Origin: Dryocosmus kuriphilus
Lineage: Eukaryota > Arthropoda > Insecta > Hymenoptera > Cynipidae
Length of the DNA: 64,000 nucleotides
Direction of reading: 5' to 3'
NCBI GenBank assembly: GCA_038277395.1
Contig: CM076195.1
Coordinates: 156,107,594 to 156,171,593, forward strand
Shown here: positions 11,352 through 23,530 of the stretch, piece after piece
Position numbering within the stretch: position 1 is the first letter of the stretch
Layout: the number at the start of each line of letters is the position of its first letter
Program-made: the position numbers and the translations under genes
Notes under the pieces: model-generated
Database searches by the model: none
Seen by the model: the letters and a program-made list of their open reading frames with translations, nothing else
Told to the model about the DNA's origin: nothing

Positions 11352-12992
11352 ATGCAGAACAGCTGCAAAAATCATCCCGATAGCTTTTGCTACGTTTGCG
11401 GTATTTTCATCCCACCTAAAATGAGACAAAACATTTCTCCTACAATGCGAGAAGGCTACGAAATATATTTTCGGATTAAGCCCGATAATGGAGAAAAAAG
11501 TTGAATACCCAACAGCTGCTGTAAAACTTGTGCTAATAAATTATGGTCAGTAGAACGAGGAGACTTTGATCGACTTTTTAAATTCACTTTTCCTACTTTT
11601 TGAAGAGAACCTCAAAACCATATCGATGATTGTTATTTTTGTTTAACAGAAGTAAAAGGCTACTCATCACAATGCAAGAACAGCCCTATTTACCCTAATA
11701 TTCCTTCCGTGACAAAAGCTGCTTATGACTATAACGATTCTTTACCAGGCAATTCTGTAAACCAAAAAGCAGAAGAAATCAATGCTGATGAAAATCAAAT
11801 CGTAAAATGTAAATCGGCCAGCAACTTGCCAGAATTATTCGACCAGAAAGAATTAAATGATTTGATAAGGGACCTAAATTTATCGAAAAATCAAGCTGAA
11901 ATCTTAGGCTCTAGGCTCAAAGAAAAAAATTTATTAAAAAAAGATGTAAAAATTACTTACAGAAATCGAGATAAAAATTTAAATATATTTTTTTCCAGTC
12001 AAGATACTCTCATCTATTGTACCGATGTAGATAGTCTTATTAAGAGCCTTGGTCATGAACACCAGCCAGAGAATTGGCGCTTATTCATTGACGCAAATAA
12101 ACACAGTTTGAAAGGTGTTCTCTTGCATAATGGAAATGAATATCCATCAATACCCATCGCTCATGCCACCAATATGAAAGAGTGCTATGCTGTTATGGAA
12201 TTATTACTGGAAAAAATAAATTACAAATCACATCAGTGGTTTATCTGTGGTGATTTCAAAGTAATAGGTATTCTTCTCGGATTTCAATCTGGATACACAA
12301 AATTTTGTTGCTTTCTATGCACCTGGGACAGCAGAGCACGAGACCAACATTATAATGTTAAAGTTTGGCCAGCCAGAAAGACGTTAGAACCAGGAAAAAT
12401 GAACGTTGCTCAAAAACCATTGGTTGATCGTGAAAAAATATTACTACCACCATTACATTTAAAGCTCGGCATCGTAAAAAACTTTATCAAAGCAATGGAT
12501 AAAAATGGGGAAGGTCATCGTTTCTTGAAAAGAAGATTCCCTAAGCTTAGTGAAGCTAAAATCAAGGAAGGAGTTTTTCAGGGACCCCAAATCCGACAAC
12601 TAATGTTGGATTGTGATTTCGAAACAACCTTGACTGACCTTGAGCGAAAAACTTGGTTGTCAGTAAAAGCTGTCATAAACAATTTCTTGGGGAACACAAA
12701 ATCCAGAAAGTACAAACACCTGATAAACACTATGCTGCAGAACTTCAAGGAATTGAAAGTGAACATGTCACTAAGGATTCACATTCTTCACTCGCACTTG
12801 GACTTCTTCCCAGAGAATTTAGGGGCAGTCAGTGATGAACACGGGGAACGGTTTCATCAAGACATCGCTGAAATCGAAAACAGATGCCAAGGAACGTGGA
12901 GTGTGAACGCTTTAGCAGACTACTGCTGGAGGCTCATGACTGATGAACCAAATGCTCATCACCGTCGAGCATGCAAAAGAAAAAGTTTCTAG
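11352..12992 (+). pseudogene. CACT-1 transposase-like protein, copy 1 (two premature stops)
   Basis: From the ATG at 11352 the frame would give about 546 residues, matching the intact 545-aa protein at 26727-28364. The N-terminus has a cysteine-rich unit (CKNHPDSFCYVCG, then CCKTCANKL, then DDCYFC region), probably zinc-binding. The core has candidate acidic residues: D in LFIDANKHSLKG, D in CGDFKVIGILLG, followed by a CFLC (C-x2-C) motif, and E in SDEHGERFHQDI. Two in-frame TGA codons replace Trp (near 11503 and 11601), so only 11709-12992 (427 aa) is open. Its 3' end stops about 65 bp short of the right inverted repeat. Confidence 0.85.
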
Positions 12993-13057
12993 GGAGTAGT
13001 AGCAGCTTATAAATATATTTTTTTAAATCATTGAATTATTATTATTGTTGTTATTGC

Positions 13058-13628
13058 AAATATTAAAGATATTAATGCAATGAGATATTAGAAAAAAGTA
13101 CAATGATTCGCCTCGACTACTTGTAAACTGTCAAATTGGCAACTCTTTAGAAAGAGACAAGTTCTCTGCCTTGTATCTTTCGAACCGTTACAGCAGGAAC
13201 TGTAAACTTTTTCGCAATTTTTTCTGCATCAATAAACGAAGAGAATGACACCAGAGTGACTAAAAAATAAAATTTATTCACTTAAATATAAGGGTTTTCG
13301 TAAAACCATTTTTTTTCGTGTTTTTTTTTTGGTTTTTTTTTTTAAATTATCTCAGAAACTATATGAGATATCGAAAAAACAAAAAAACCAGTGGATTCTG
13401 CGTTCAAAAATACATCGAAATCATGTCTCGCTTTGTGCGGAAAAAACTTTTTTCACCCTTTTATCACACGATTTGTGAGTTTTTGAAAAAATTTTTAACT
13501 CACAAAATCTCAAAAACTTGACATGACGGAGAAAAACGGAGGTCAGATTTGGATTCAGCACAAAAAACTACCATGGAAATGATATGTCTCATCACATCCC
13601 CACATAGGTCGTATTTTGTTGTTCAGTG
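13058..13628 (-). repeat. CACT-1 copy 1, right terminal inverted repeat
   Basis: Reverse-complement partner of 10530-11099; ends GTTGTTCAGTG. The open frame 13318-13521 lies inside the repeat and mirrors similar frames in the other copies, so it is not a gene. Confidence 0.85.
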
Positions 13629-14128
13629 TAATTATTATTAAAGTGCGTTAGCCTGTCCAAGATGGCCGCGTGTGTACGGATGTGCGGAAAAGTGTCACTC
13701 CGTGAGTTTGGTATTTTTGAACAGTTGATTTATGAATTTGATGGTGAAAAGTGGATGAATCGTGCGTGTGGGTGTACTGAGCAAGATCCCATAAGTGGAT
13801 AGGTGAAAAATACACTAAAAGTGAAAAGAAAACAGTTTTTGGCAGTGCAGTGCGGCAGTTGTGACGTCACGGATATACGTATATCAGAAAAGTGGTGTTT
13901 ACGTCACGTGAGATACGTATATACGAAAAGTGGCGTTTTGCAGTGAAATTCGTGAAGTGGACAACAGAAGCAGTTTTAGTCTCGGATAATTGCCGTCGGG
14001 TTTTACTCGATAAAGTGAAGGAGACGTTTGAGGTAAAGTTTTGGATCTAATTAACAACATTTTGAGGGCCTGAGAATTTTTGATTGTGACTCTGAACCTA
14101 AGTCGGAGAATTTAGAGGTTAGAGTTGA

Positions 14129-15158
14129 ATGGATAAAGTGGAGCAGGAGGTATTTTATACGCCGAAAAGTGAGGAGAAAGAGAGAAAGGCAAGAGGAAAG
14201 TATAGGAAAACAGTGGAAAGGGAGAGATTGAGGGCGAAGAGTTTAGTGTCGATAGAAGAGTTTGTCAAGAGGAAAAGGGAAAACAGAGAGAGTAGTGAGG
14301 AGAAGGAAGAACGAGAGCTAGAAATAGTAATAAAGCAACAAAAAATGTTTAAGACGCCGCCAGAAAAATCTAGGAAGGAAGAGGAGGAAAAGGGATCGGA
14401 TAAAACAGAAGATAAAGAATCAGCAAGGATAAGAAGAATAATGATGGAGGTGATGAGGGAGCACGAAGAAAAGCAGGAGAAAAGGGGGGAGGAAATCAAA
14501 CAGGAAATTAGAAGAGAAATGGCTGAGGTTAAGAAAGAGATGAGGAAATGGGAAGAAATAAGAAAAAATTTGGAAGAAAGGATGCAAGGTTTGGAAAAAA
14601 AGCTAGAAAATCAGGAACAGGGCAAAAATAGAATAGAAGAGTTAGAGAATAGGATAGGGAATATAGAAAGCTCAAAGCAGGACAGCAGAGGGGAGGGAAG
14701 TGGGAATAGGGAGAACGAAAGGCTGAGAAAATTAGAGAAAAGGATAGAAGGGAAGGAGAGAGAGGAAAAAAGAAGGAATATAGTGGTGAAGGGTTTAAGA
14801 GTAGAGGGTAAGGAATTGAAAGAAGGAGTGGAGGAAATACTAAAAAAGGATAAAGGCGAATGTTGAAGTAGAGGAAGTAAGAAGAATAGGTAAGGAAGGA
14901 GAAAGAGAAGGGCAAATGGCGCTGGTTAAATTGAAGAGCAGGGATGATAAGTGGGAAGTGATGACTAAGAAAAGAGCTCTATACGGTAGTGTGGAGAGAA
15001 TAGAGGATGATTTAACGTGGACGGAAAGGAAGATGCAGTATCAGTTAAGGAAGATGGCGGAAGAAGAAAGAAAGAAGGGAAGAAGAACGTGGGTAAAGTA
15101 CGGAAGAGTACAGATAGATAGGGTGTGGTGGAATTGGGATGGAAAGGGGAAAAGATAG
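14129..15158 (+). pseudogene. LINE ORF1 (coiled coil plus RRM-like), one frameshift
   Basis: The first 245 codons (14129-14866) are extremely rich in Glu, Lys and Arg with heptad-like spacing (a coiled coil about residues 90-215), followed by RRNIVVKGLRVEGKELKE, the start of an RRM-like fold. The reading continues in another frame from about 14845 (VEVEEVRRIG, then WEVMTKKRALYGS, then WTERKMQYQLRKMAEEERKKG) to the stop at 15158. The order coiled coil, RRM, basic C-terminal domain is that of ORF1 RNA-chaperone proteins of L1-like and related LINEs. One frameshift near 14845 breaks it. It overlaps the ORF2 start by 20 bp. Confidence 0.75.
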
Positions 15159-18100
15159 TAAAAAGCAAGAAGTCGGGGGAATGGGAGAGAGAGGAGAGGG
15201 ACAGGGGAAAATAAGAGAGATTATGGTAGGGGAAAATAAGAGAAGTGAGGAAAAAAAGGAATGGAAGATATGCTATTGGAATATTGCAGGACTGGAAAGA
15301 AAGGATAATGAATCTTTAAGAAATTTAAAGCAGTGGGAAGTAGTGGTAATGACGGAAACGTGCTTAGATGAAAAGGGATGGGAGAGGGTAAAGGGAAGAT
15401 TACCAAAGGGTTATGTATGGAAGATACAAAATGCAAAGAAGAAGAATAAAAAAGGAAGAGCAATGGGAGGAATGGCGATAGGAGTGAGAAAGGGTTTTAT
15501 GACAAAAATAAGAGGCAAGGACGAGAGGAAAGAAGAAATGGAAAGAATAATAGTGCAAGAGGTGAATTCGGGTAAAGAGAGATGGAAGATAGTAGGGGTA
15601 TATATAAACGGGGATATGCAGGAAAAATGGGAGAAGATAAAAGAATTGATTGAAGAAAATGAGGAAGAGGTAAGGCTTATAATAGGAGGAGATTTTAATG
15701 CAAGGACAGGAGAAAGAGGTGGCAGGGAATGGGAAGAGGAGAGAGGAAGGAAATCAAAGGACAAGACAGTGAACGGGGAAGGAAGGAAAATGCTAAAGGG
15801 ACTAGAAGAGATAGGATGATTTATCTTAAACGGAAGTATACAAGGGGATGAGGAAGGGGAATATACAAGGCCAGGAGAAAAGAAGGGAACGGTGATTGAT
15901 TGTGTAATAGTGGATGAGGAGGTAAGAGAATTCATTAAGAAACTAGAAGTGGGGGAATATATGGAGTCAGATCATTTCCCAGTGATTGTGACAGTAGAGG
16001 GAGAAAAAGGAAGTGAAAATGAGAACAAAAAAGAAACAAAGGTAAAACGAACAAACAGAGGGGAGTGGTCAAGGGAAGGAAAGGAACAATTCAGGGAAAG
16101 GATAAAGAATATGGAAATGGGTGAGGGTAATGTAAACGAAGAAATGGAAAGAATGACAGAAAAGATAAAAAAAAAAAAGCATTGGAGGGAGCAAGTAAAA
16201 AGGAAAGGAGGAAAGAAGGAGGAGGAAAGGGATGGGATGAGGAATGTAAAGAGAAGAAGAGGCAGGTGAGAAGGGAATTAAGAAAGTGGAGAAAAGGAAA
16301 CGGTAATGGAGAGGAATACAGGAGGAAAAAAAGAGAATACACGGAGTTGTGTGACAGAAAAAAAGAGGAGGAAAATAAAAGATTCGAACAAGAAGTAGAG
16401 AAGGCAAGGACGGAGGAAGAGGTTTGGAAGATAGTAAATAAAGGAAGGAAAATAAGAAAAAGAGTAAACCAGGATATTGAAATGGAAGAGTGGACAAAAT
16501 ATTTTATGGAATTGCTAGGAGGGGTAGAGAAGAAAATTAGGAAAGGAGATAAAGAAGGAAGGGAAAGAGGTAAGGAAGAGGACGTAACGAGGGAAGAAAT
16601 TAGCAAGGTGATAGAAGCAATGAAGGATGACAAGGCGCCTGGAGTAGATGAGATTCCAAATGAAGTGTGGAAATATAGGGGAAGAAGAGCTAAAGGAATG
16701 GGTATGGTTAATGTGCAATAGAGTATGGAGAGGAGGAGGATGGCCAGAGTTATGGAAAGAAGGGATAGTGGTGCCGATAGTGAAAAAAGGTAAAGGACAG
16801 GAGGTGAAAGATTATAGAGGAGTGACATTAATGCCGACGCTGTATAAGCTATACGTTTCGGTTCTAGCGGAAAGGTTAAAGAAAGAGGTAGAGGAAAAAA
16901 AAGATAGCGCCACCGAATCAGACAGGATTCAGGAAAGGAATGGGGGTGATGGATAATATTTATGTGATGAATTATTTGGTGAATAAAAGGATTAAGCGAG
17001 AGAAAGGAGGAATGATAGTAATGTTTGTGGACCTGAAGGCAGCGTTTGACTCACTGGAGAGAGAAGAAATAGAAAAAGTAATGGTGAAGAAAGGGATAAG
17101 AGAGGGGTTAAGAAAGAGAGTATCAGAAATTTTTAGAGAGACAAAAAGCAGAGTAAAGATAGCAGAGCAAGTAGGAGAGAGTTTCTGGTTGGCAAGAAGT
17201 GTGAGATAAGGGTGCCCGCTCAGCCCGTTGCTATTTAATATAGTAATATCAGACTTGGAGGAACAAATGAGGAAAAAAGGTTGGGGGGGAGTGAGGCTGG
17301 GGAGTGAAAGGATTTATACCCTGGCATATGCAGACGATTTGGTGGTTATGGCAGAGGACGAAGAAGGGATGGCAGGGTTAATCACAGGATTGGAAAAATA
17401 TTTGGATGAGAAAAAGTTGAAGTTAAATGAAGAAAAGACAAAGATAATGAGGTTTAGAAAATGAGGGGCAAGAAAAAATGTATGGAGTGGGAGGTGGAAA
17501 GGAATGAAGATAGAAGAGGTAAAGGAGTTCAAATATTTGGGGTACACTGTACAGAATAATGGAGATGAAAGAGCGCATGTGAGAGAAAGGATAAGGAGAG
17601 CGGTAGGGGTAATGAAACAGATGTGGGGCATAGGGAAAAGAAGATTTAAGAAAGATTGGGAGAGAAGAATGTGGCTATTTGATACGCTAGTATGGCCGGT
17701 AGTAGGGTATGGAGCAGAGATATGGGGTTGGAAGGAAAGGGAGGAGATTGAAAGGTTACAAGAGAGGTACATACGATGGACGCTAGGAGTGGACTGGAGA
17801 ACGCCTGGATATATGGTGAGGGAAGAAGCGCAAAGGGAAAAATTAGGTATTAAAGCAGTGAAAAGGGCATGGAAATTTGAGGAGAAGTTGAGAGATGGAA
17901 GGGGTGGGGAGTTGGCAAGAAAGTGTTTGAGGGAAGTCGAGGAGAGGAGAGGGAGGAGAATGGAATTGTCGAGATGGGAAGAAGAAAGAAAGGAGTGTCT
18001 CAGTGATAAAAGTATAAGAGAGGGGGCAGAGGTAAACTTTGAAGAAGTGGAGAGAAGAGAGGGGGAAAGACAATTAATGGAAAGATGGGAGATGATTGAA

Positions 18101-18444
18101 AGTTCGAAGTATAATAAATGATATAAGATGATAAAACAGGAAGGATTGCCAAAGTATTTAAGAAAGAGGTGGGGAGAGAAAAAAGATGGATAAGGATAGC
18201 AAGATTTAGATTGGGTAATGAGGTAAGGGAAGGGATGTACTGGGAAAAAAAGGAGAACAGAGAATGCAGATTATGTAAATGGGAAGAGGAAACATGGGAG
18301 CATGTATGGGATGGATGTAGAAGAGGAAAGGAAGATAAAGGAAGTTGGCAGGAGAATGTGGGCAGGATTTTAGGAGAGGAAGGTATGGGGGAAGAATGGA
18401 TGAAAGAATTGGAAGAAGCTAGAGGAAAGAGTGAGGAGAAATGA
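15139..18444 (+). pseudogene. LINE ORF2: APE endonuclease plus reverse transcriptase, multiply broken
   Basis: Domain order is APE endonuclease, reverse transcriptase, then C-terminal zinc knuckle. Endonuclease: YWNIAGL, MTETCLDEKGW, IIGGDFNARTG, SDHFPV. RT: KDDKAPGVDEIPNE, VKDYRGVTLMPTLYK, FVDLKAAFDSLE, GCPLSPLLFN, LAYADDLVVMAE. Knuckle: CRLCKWEEETWEHVWDGC. Breaks: in-frame TGA at 15817, a frameshift at the A-run near 16170, frameshifts near 16700 and 16930, TAA at 17207 just before GCPLSP, TGA at 17462, TGA at 18119 and a frameshift near 18170. All catalytic motifs are still readable, so the copy is old but not ancient. The protein would have been about 1,100 residues. Confidence 0.85.
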
Positions 18445-18770
18445 AAGTGTAAGAAAACAAGTCTGATAGAAAGGTGTAAAAAATGTATTAGATAATTAGA
18501 GTAGATTAGATAATTAGATTAGATAATAAGAATAATATAAGTAAAGGAAACTTACGACTACTGTGCAAAACTGAGTATATGAAAAGCGGCCGTTATTATA
18601 ATAAACGCTAGAGTAATGAAACGGAAAGTAGAATAGAAATGTAAATAAAGTTAAAAAATAAGTGTAATAAGTGTAAGGACAAAATAGTAATAGTTAAGGT
18701 AAAAGATGTATGAGAAAAGGGGCATGTAAACCCTTAGGGGACACATGATGAATAGAGAAGAAGTGCGTTA

Positions 18771-19140
18771 AGTTATTAACACATTTAATTATTACACTTT
18801 GGTATTATTCAATATTTAAACATATGAATTGCAAAAATTTTCATCATTGTTGATAGCAAAATGTAGCGAGAGTGGCATTTCACGTCGTGTGGACTCTCGG
18901 TACATTCCACGCACCAGACGTCCAGCCGTTTGCGTCTTGAAATATTAATAATTTTTAAACCATCAATTTGATTTATGTCAAACTTTCTAAAAAACTTCTT
19001 TCAACATTCATCCACAACTTTCTCCCTGGAAGTTTATGGTTGCTCAAAATTCGCTCGCTAAACGAAGCGTTTGAAGATTATAATTCATGATTTTTACAAT
19101 GTCTAAACAAATAATTAACAACTTTTGAGATTGTTATAAA
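18771..19140. other. No recognisable gene
   Basis: AT-rich spacer with a short GC-richer stretch (18862-18940). No motif, frame or repeat recognised. Confidence 0.45.
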
Positions 19141-21620
19141 CAATTATGATTTACAAGAGTTTAAAGAGATTTTAAAAACATTTCAAAGTATTTTAAGAGA
19201 TTTTAAAAGATTTTTTTTTTAATTTCAAAGGATTTCAAGCGATTTTAAGCGTTTTTAAGGATTTCTAAGGGATTTATAAAAACATTTTAATTGAATGTAT
19301 TTCAAAAGATTTAAAATAATTTTTAAGAACGTTACAAAATTTAGAGAATATAAATGTAAATAGGTATTTAAAAATCTATGAACATACTTTTTAGTTTCGG
19401 CTTAAGGCGATATGAAGGTACCACATCATACCTGATGCCCAGACCGACCTTGTAATTCTTCAAATTCATTCGAAATGACATGGAATCTCTTTTGAAAATA
19501 CTGGATTTTTTTAATTCTTCAAAAACCATTGATGTTCCTTAAAATCATTATAAATCCATTTAAATATTTATGGTAATTTATATATATATATATATACATA
19601 TTCTTCCCTATATATACATTATACATAATTTACAATTTCTTTATACCCCTCTAAAATCCCTCGAAACTCCTTTAAATCGCTTCAAATCGATTGAAATCCT
19701 TTCAAACTTTTAAAAATGGTTTGAGATCTATCATTGAAATATTTTTAAAATCACTTTAAGTACTTTAAAGTCATTAAAACTTCCTTGGATTTCCTTGGAA
19801 TATTTCGTAATGCTTTAAAATCTCTAAAAGATTCCCAAAAATCATATGAAATCTCCTAAAATTCTTTAAAGTTTCTTTGAAATCCCCTAAAATTCTTTAA
19901 ATTCATTCAAAATTACCTAAATCTCTTAAAAATCCTGAAACTCATTTAAAACTTTGAAAATTTTCAAAAATCATTAGAAATATTTAAAAATAGTTTAAAG
20001 TTTTTGAAAATCCTTTATTATCCTCTGAAACTCCTAAAAATCATTTTAAATCCTTTTAAAAATTTTTATTAACATACTTTGAGATGTTTTTGAAATCATT
20101 TTATGTTCTTAAGAATCCTTAAAAAATCTCTTGAACACTTTTAAAATAATTTTTATTCCTTAAAATATCTAAATAATTCCTAACAATCACTTAAAATCTC
20201 TTGATATTCTTTTAAGTTTCTTTGAAATATCTTGAAATTTTTCCAATGCATTCAAAATGGCTTGAAATCCCTTAAAATTGCTTTGAAGTAGTCTATTTAT
20301 TTTCTATTTTATAAAATCTCTTAAAGTTCTTTAAAATCACTGAAAATATTTTGAAATTTTCGAAAATATTTTCAAAATTCCTTTAAATTCTTTCAAATCT
20401 CTTGAAATACTTTAAAATATTACAAAATCCTTTAGAATCTCTTGAAATTCCTTAAGCTCTTTCTAAGTCGCTTAAAATCCATTTAAACTTTTTAAAATAT
20501 TAAAAATATTTTTAAGATCACTCGAAATTCTTTAAAATCTTTCAAAGTTCTTGGAAATACCTTAAAATCACTATAAATTGTTCGAAATGTCTTCGAATGT
20601 CTAAAAATTATTCGAAATTTAATAAAATACAATTAAATATTTTTAAAATCAATTCAACACCTTTAAAATGTTTTAAAATCCCTTAAATTTATTTAAAATA
20701 CTTTGATATACCTGAAAATTTCTTAAGAAATCAAAAAGTCACTGAAAATCTTCTAAAAATTAGTAAAAATATTTTTAAATCTATTGAGATATTTTGAGAT
20801 CTGCTTAAAATCGCTTTATATTCTTTAAAATTCAAAAACAACTTTTAAATACTTTACAATATTTCCAAATTCCTTATGAAATTAAAAAATATTCGTAAAA
20901 AAAAATTTTGAAAAACCATTATTACTTTTAAATCTTTTTAAATTTCTTCGAAATTCTGCAAGATCATTTTAATTCCTTAAAATATTACACGATCCTTTAA
21001 AATCTCCTGAAAAATTTTAAAAGCAATTTAAGTCGCTTAAAATCCTTCCAAATTTTTAAAAATATTTTAAAATTTTTTTATGTATTTTGAAATTTTGTAA
21101 AAATCATTCCAAATTCTTTTAAATACTTTAAAATATTTTTAAATTACTTAAAATCGTTCTAAATTATTTTAAATCCTTTTAATTTTTAATATCGTTTAAA
21201 ATCCTTTGAAATTTTTAAAAAATCATTTCTTAAAATCTTTCGAAATTGATTAGAATATTTGAAAATTATTAAAAAATTTTTCCATTTTTTTTTACATCTC
21301 TCTAGATTGTTTAAGAACCTTCATAATCCTTCGAAAATCCTTTAAAATCCTTCGAAATTTCTTCAAATCACTTGAAATTGTCAGAAATTTCTTAAAATCA
21401 TTTGAAGTGCTTGAAATCTTTCGAAATTTATTGAAATATTTTTAAATGCATTGTAATATTTTAAAATAGATTGAAATATTTCGAAAATTTTTTCAAATCA
21501 CTCTAAATTATATAAAACCCTTTGCATTTTTTTTTTAATTACTTGAAATTGTTTGAAATCCTTTTAAGTTTTTAACAATGATTTGAAAGTTTATAAAATA
21601 CTTTAATATATAATGTTTGT
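19140..21620. repeat. Degenerate CTTTAAAATC/TTGAAATTC simple-repeat block
   Basis: Same word family as 3650-7600 but much more diverged. The words run in the opposite orientation at the left edge (19140-19300, GATTTTAAAAGATT) and then in the forward orientation. A TA microsatellite lies near 19580-19605. No coding potential. Confidence 0.8.
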
Positions 21621-21689
21621 AATTTAAACATTCCAAAATATATAATTTATATACGCTAAATTCGTTAAATTTTCATAAGTTTCGTCAAA

Positions 21690-21790
21690 AATTTCGTTGA
21701 TCATAAATTTCACGTTTTGAAACTTTCAATGTGAAAGTTTCCAAATGAAACTTTCAACGGCACATTGCTAGACTAGAGACTGAAGAGGTT
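21690..21790. repeat. GAAACTTTC-rich motif shared with 37.1-37.2 kb
   Basis: Contains alternating GAAACTTTC/GAAAGTTTC words ending in AACGGCACATTGCTA, matched at 37104-37205 (ending AACGGCACATTGCTA as well). One copy lies ~260 bp left of gene-bearing element A and the other immediately right of element B. It may be an end of a further element or a shared flank. Confidence 0.5.
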
Positions 21791-22327
21791 ATATCGTGTG
21801 CATCTGTTCTGTGTTGGTCTGTGCATTTTGATATTTCGGTCGTTGTTCGAACTTTAAGGCAATTTCCTTAAAATCTTGAGATACGTGGATACATATAAGT
21901 ACTATAATCAAATACATATTGTTATAAATAAAGATTAGTGATAAACTTATATCATTCCAAGTGGAACTTTACTTCTCAACTCGGTGGTGTTAAGCTTATA
22001 TCATTACATATAGTGTTAATCATGTAATATTTTTCCTATATACTTTGTTACACTCAAAGTAGAATATTTACAGTTTATGTGTAAATTTATCTCTCTCAAG
22101 GTAGTAAATAAAATTACCCACAGTGAAAGAGGTAAATTTATAAAATCTTGTGAAAATTCAAACATAACCTATAAAAATTCTACATCGAGCGTGACAATTT
22201 TACAAGATCCTTGATAAATTCACGACAATGCAAATATTTCACTCAGTACTTAAATTGTAGGTTAGGTTGATTCACTCAATTTTTAATTAACGTTTTATAA
22301 CTTTGTTTCTTATTAGAAAAAGGACAA

Positions 22328-23530
22328 ATGAATTCGGAATATTGTTGGCACGGCACCGAAAATTTTAGTCCAGAGGAGTTAGCAAATGTGCTGAAAAAGG
22401 ATAAGGACGTTCTTTTAGACGAGGACTCTGCAAAAATATTAATAGGTATTGATTCTACTTTAAATTTTATTTATTATAATGAACCCTTCTTCTTTCTTGG
22501 TTGTGGAAATTTAATTTAATTTTAAAATTGAATTAATTTTAAAATTTTGAAAATTTGAGTATAATTTGAATTTAATTTAATAAAACGATGGAAAAGATGA
22601 TTTTCCAATCTATATCTGACATCTCTCGTTGATAGAAGGAAAATCGTTTTCAGTTTGGATATAATTGCTTGTAAAATTTTCCTATAGAGAGATAAATGGT
22701 AAACAATTTATGAAATGCCATCTGAATAGTGCGAACTTTTCGACAATAAATATTATATTAATATGCTCTTAAATTTGTACACAAGTTTAATAAAGACATT
22801 TATAAATAATTTGTGACGTGTTTTAGTATCATTCCTAATATAAAAAAATGGGGATGTCTAATTTTACACAAATCTAATACAAGGCATCTATATTATCTGC
22901 TGTTTTTCAATTATATTTTATACTTGAATTTTCTAACAATATATAAATTTATTTCTATAGACAATTTAAGGGCACTACTGATATTGCCTGAACTTTTACC
23001 AAATTCAAATTTCGCAAAAGGAAAACGAAATAATGGAAACCAAAAAACAAATAAGCGTACGTCAACAGGCATAATAAAAAAGGTTTTTATTTCTACTTTA
23101 TGATTTCAAGATATAAAATATAGATATTTATAGTTTAACCGCTATTTCCTTTTATTTTCAGTCTGCTACAACAGCAAAAAGTTTTGAAGAAAGTGGGAAT
23201 GAAGCCAAAAACCCTTATCGACCAAAGTTTGGCATACCAAATATTTCGTATTTCGTTCATGCAGATGGTCACAATTTACTGAGTAGATAAAAAATCTGAC
23301 CCCATCAATGCCTTCGACATTCTGTTCAAGTGTCATTTTGTCTTCAATGTGCATTATGCAAGCTTCTTAACTTATTTCTATAACTTAATGGAGTTCTGTT
23401 TATATAAAACAACGAAAAATGCCTTCAATTCTGCAAGATCGTTATATATTACTCTCAATAATTTAAAAAAAGATATTCCAGACTTGAAGTCTGTTGAAGC
23501 TCAGCTAGGAGATGCAGGAGATTTATAACT
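22328..23530 (+). pseudogene. Intron-containing gene of element A (SAMD3-like C-terminal region?)
   Basis: Exon 1 22328-22445 (MNSEYCWHGTENFSPEELAN...) ends in phase 1 at AG|GTATTG. Exon 2 22961-23082 begins after CTATAG, restores the frame through an Asp codon, and encodes LRALLILPELLPNSNFAKGK. Exon 3 starts at 23162 after TTTTCAG (PYRPKFGIPNISYFVHADGHN). A stop at about 23288 and a frameshift separate it from the conserved end, FDILFKCHFVFNVHY and FCLYKTT, which closes at 23530. The final segment and the intron phases match gene B. The family is unknown to me with certainty; the layout recalls the C-terminal region of SAMD3-like proteins (recollection, not checked). Probably a pseudogene, or the third exon has an unseen intron. 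Confidence 0.55.

Larger units (their letters stand above)
10530..13628 (+). mobile_element. CACT-1 DNA transposon, copy 1 (long TIRs)
   Basis: A 3099-bp element beginning CACTGAACAACAAAATATG and ending in its reverse complement. The inverted repeats are about 570 bp (10530-11099 and 13058-13628). Flanks are TTA on the left and TAA on the right, so the 3-bp duplication seen in copy 2 is not exact here. One transposase-like gene lies between the repeats. CACTG ends, 3-bp duplications and a C(2)C-containing DDE-like protein point to the CMC (CACTA-Mirage-Chapaev) superfamily; that assignment is inference. Confidence 0.85.
13651..18760 (+). mobile_element. APE-type LINE, nearly full length, inactive
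   Basis: A 5.1-kb non-LTR retrotransposon with 5' leader (13651-14128), ORF1, ORF2 and a 3' UTR without a simple tail (18445-18760). The flanking AAGTGCGTTA at 13641-13650 and 18761-18770 is a 10-bp target-site duplication. The coding strand is strikingly purine-rich throughout. Multiple stops and frameshifts make it inactive. It sits only 13 bp beyond the right end of the CACT-1 copy. Confidence 0.85.

Noticed and set aside
11174..11383. 69-codon frame MFISRYSCSALSDLH, repeated in all CACT-1 copies
   Set aside because: It lies in the leader between TIR and transposase start and overlaps it out of frame; conservation is explained by copy relatedness.
14155..14915. Antisense frames opposite LINE ORF1
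   Set aside because: Same cause: complement of a Glu/Lys/Arg-rich coding strand.
16069..16828. Long antisense open frames rich in Ser, Leu, Phe and Pro (up to 245 codons)
   Set aside because: They mirror the purine-rich coding strand of LINE ORF2, which has clear RT motifs; the antisense frames have none.
22813..22960. First part of the 96-codon frame 22813-23103
   Set aside because: The segment before 22961 precedes a good 3' splice site and looks intronic; only 22961-23082 is treated as exon.
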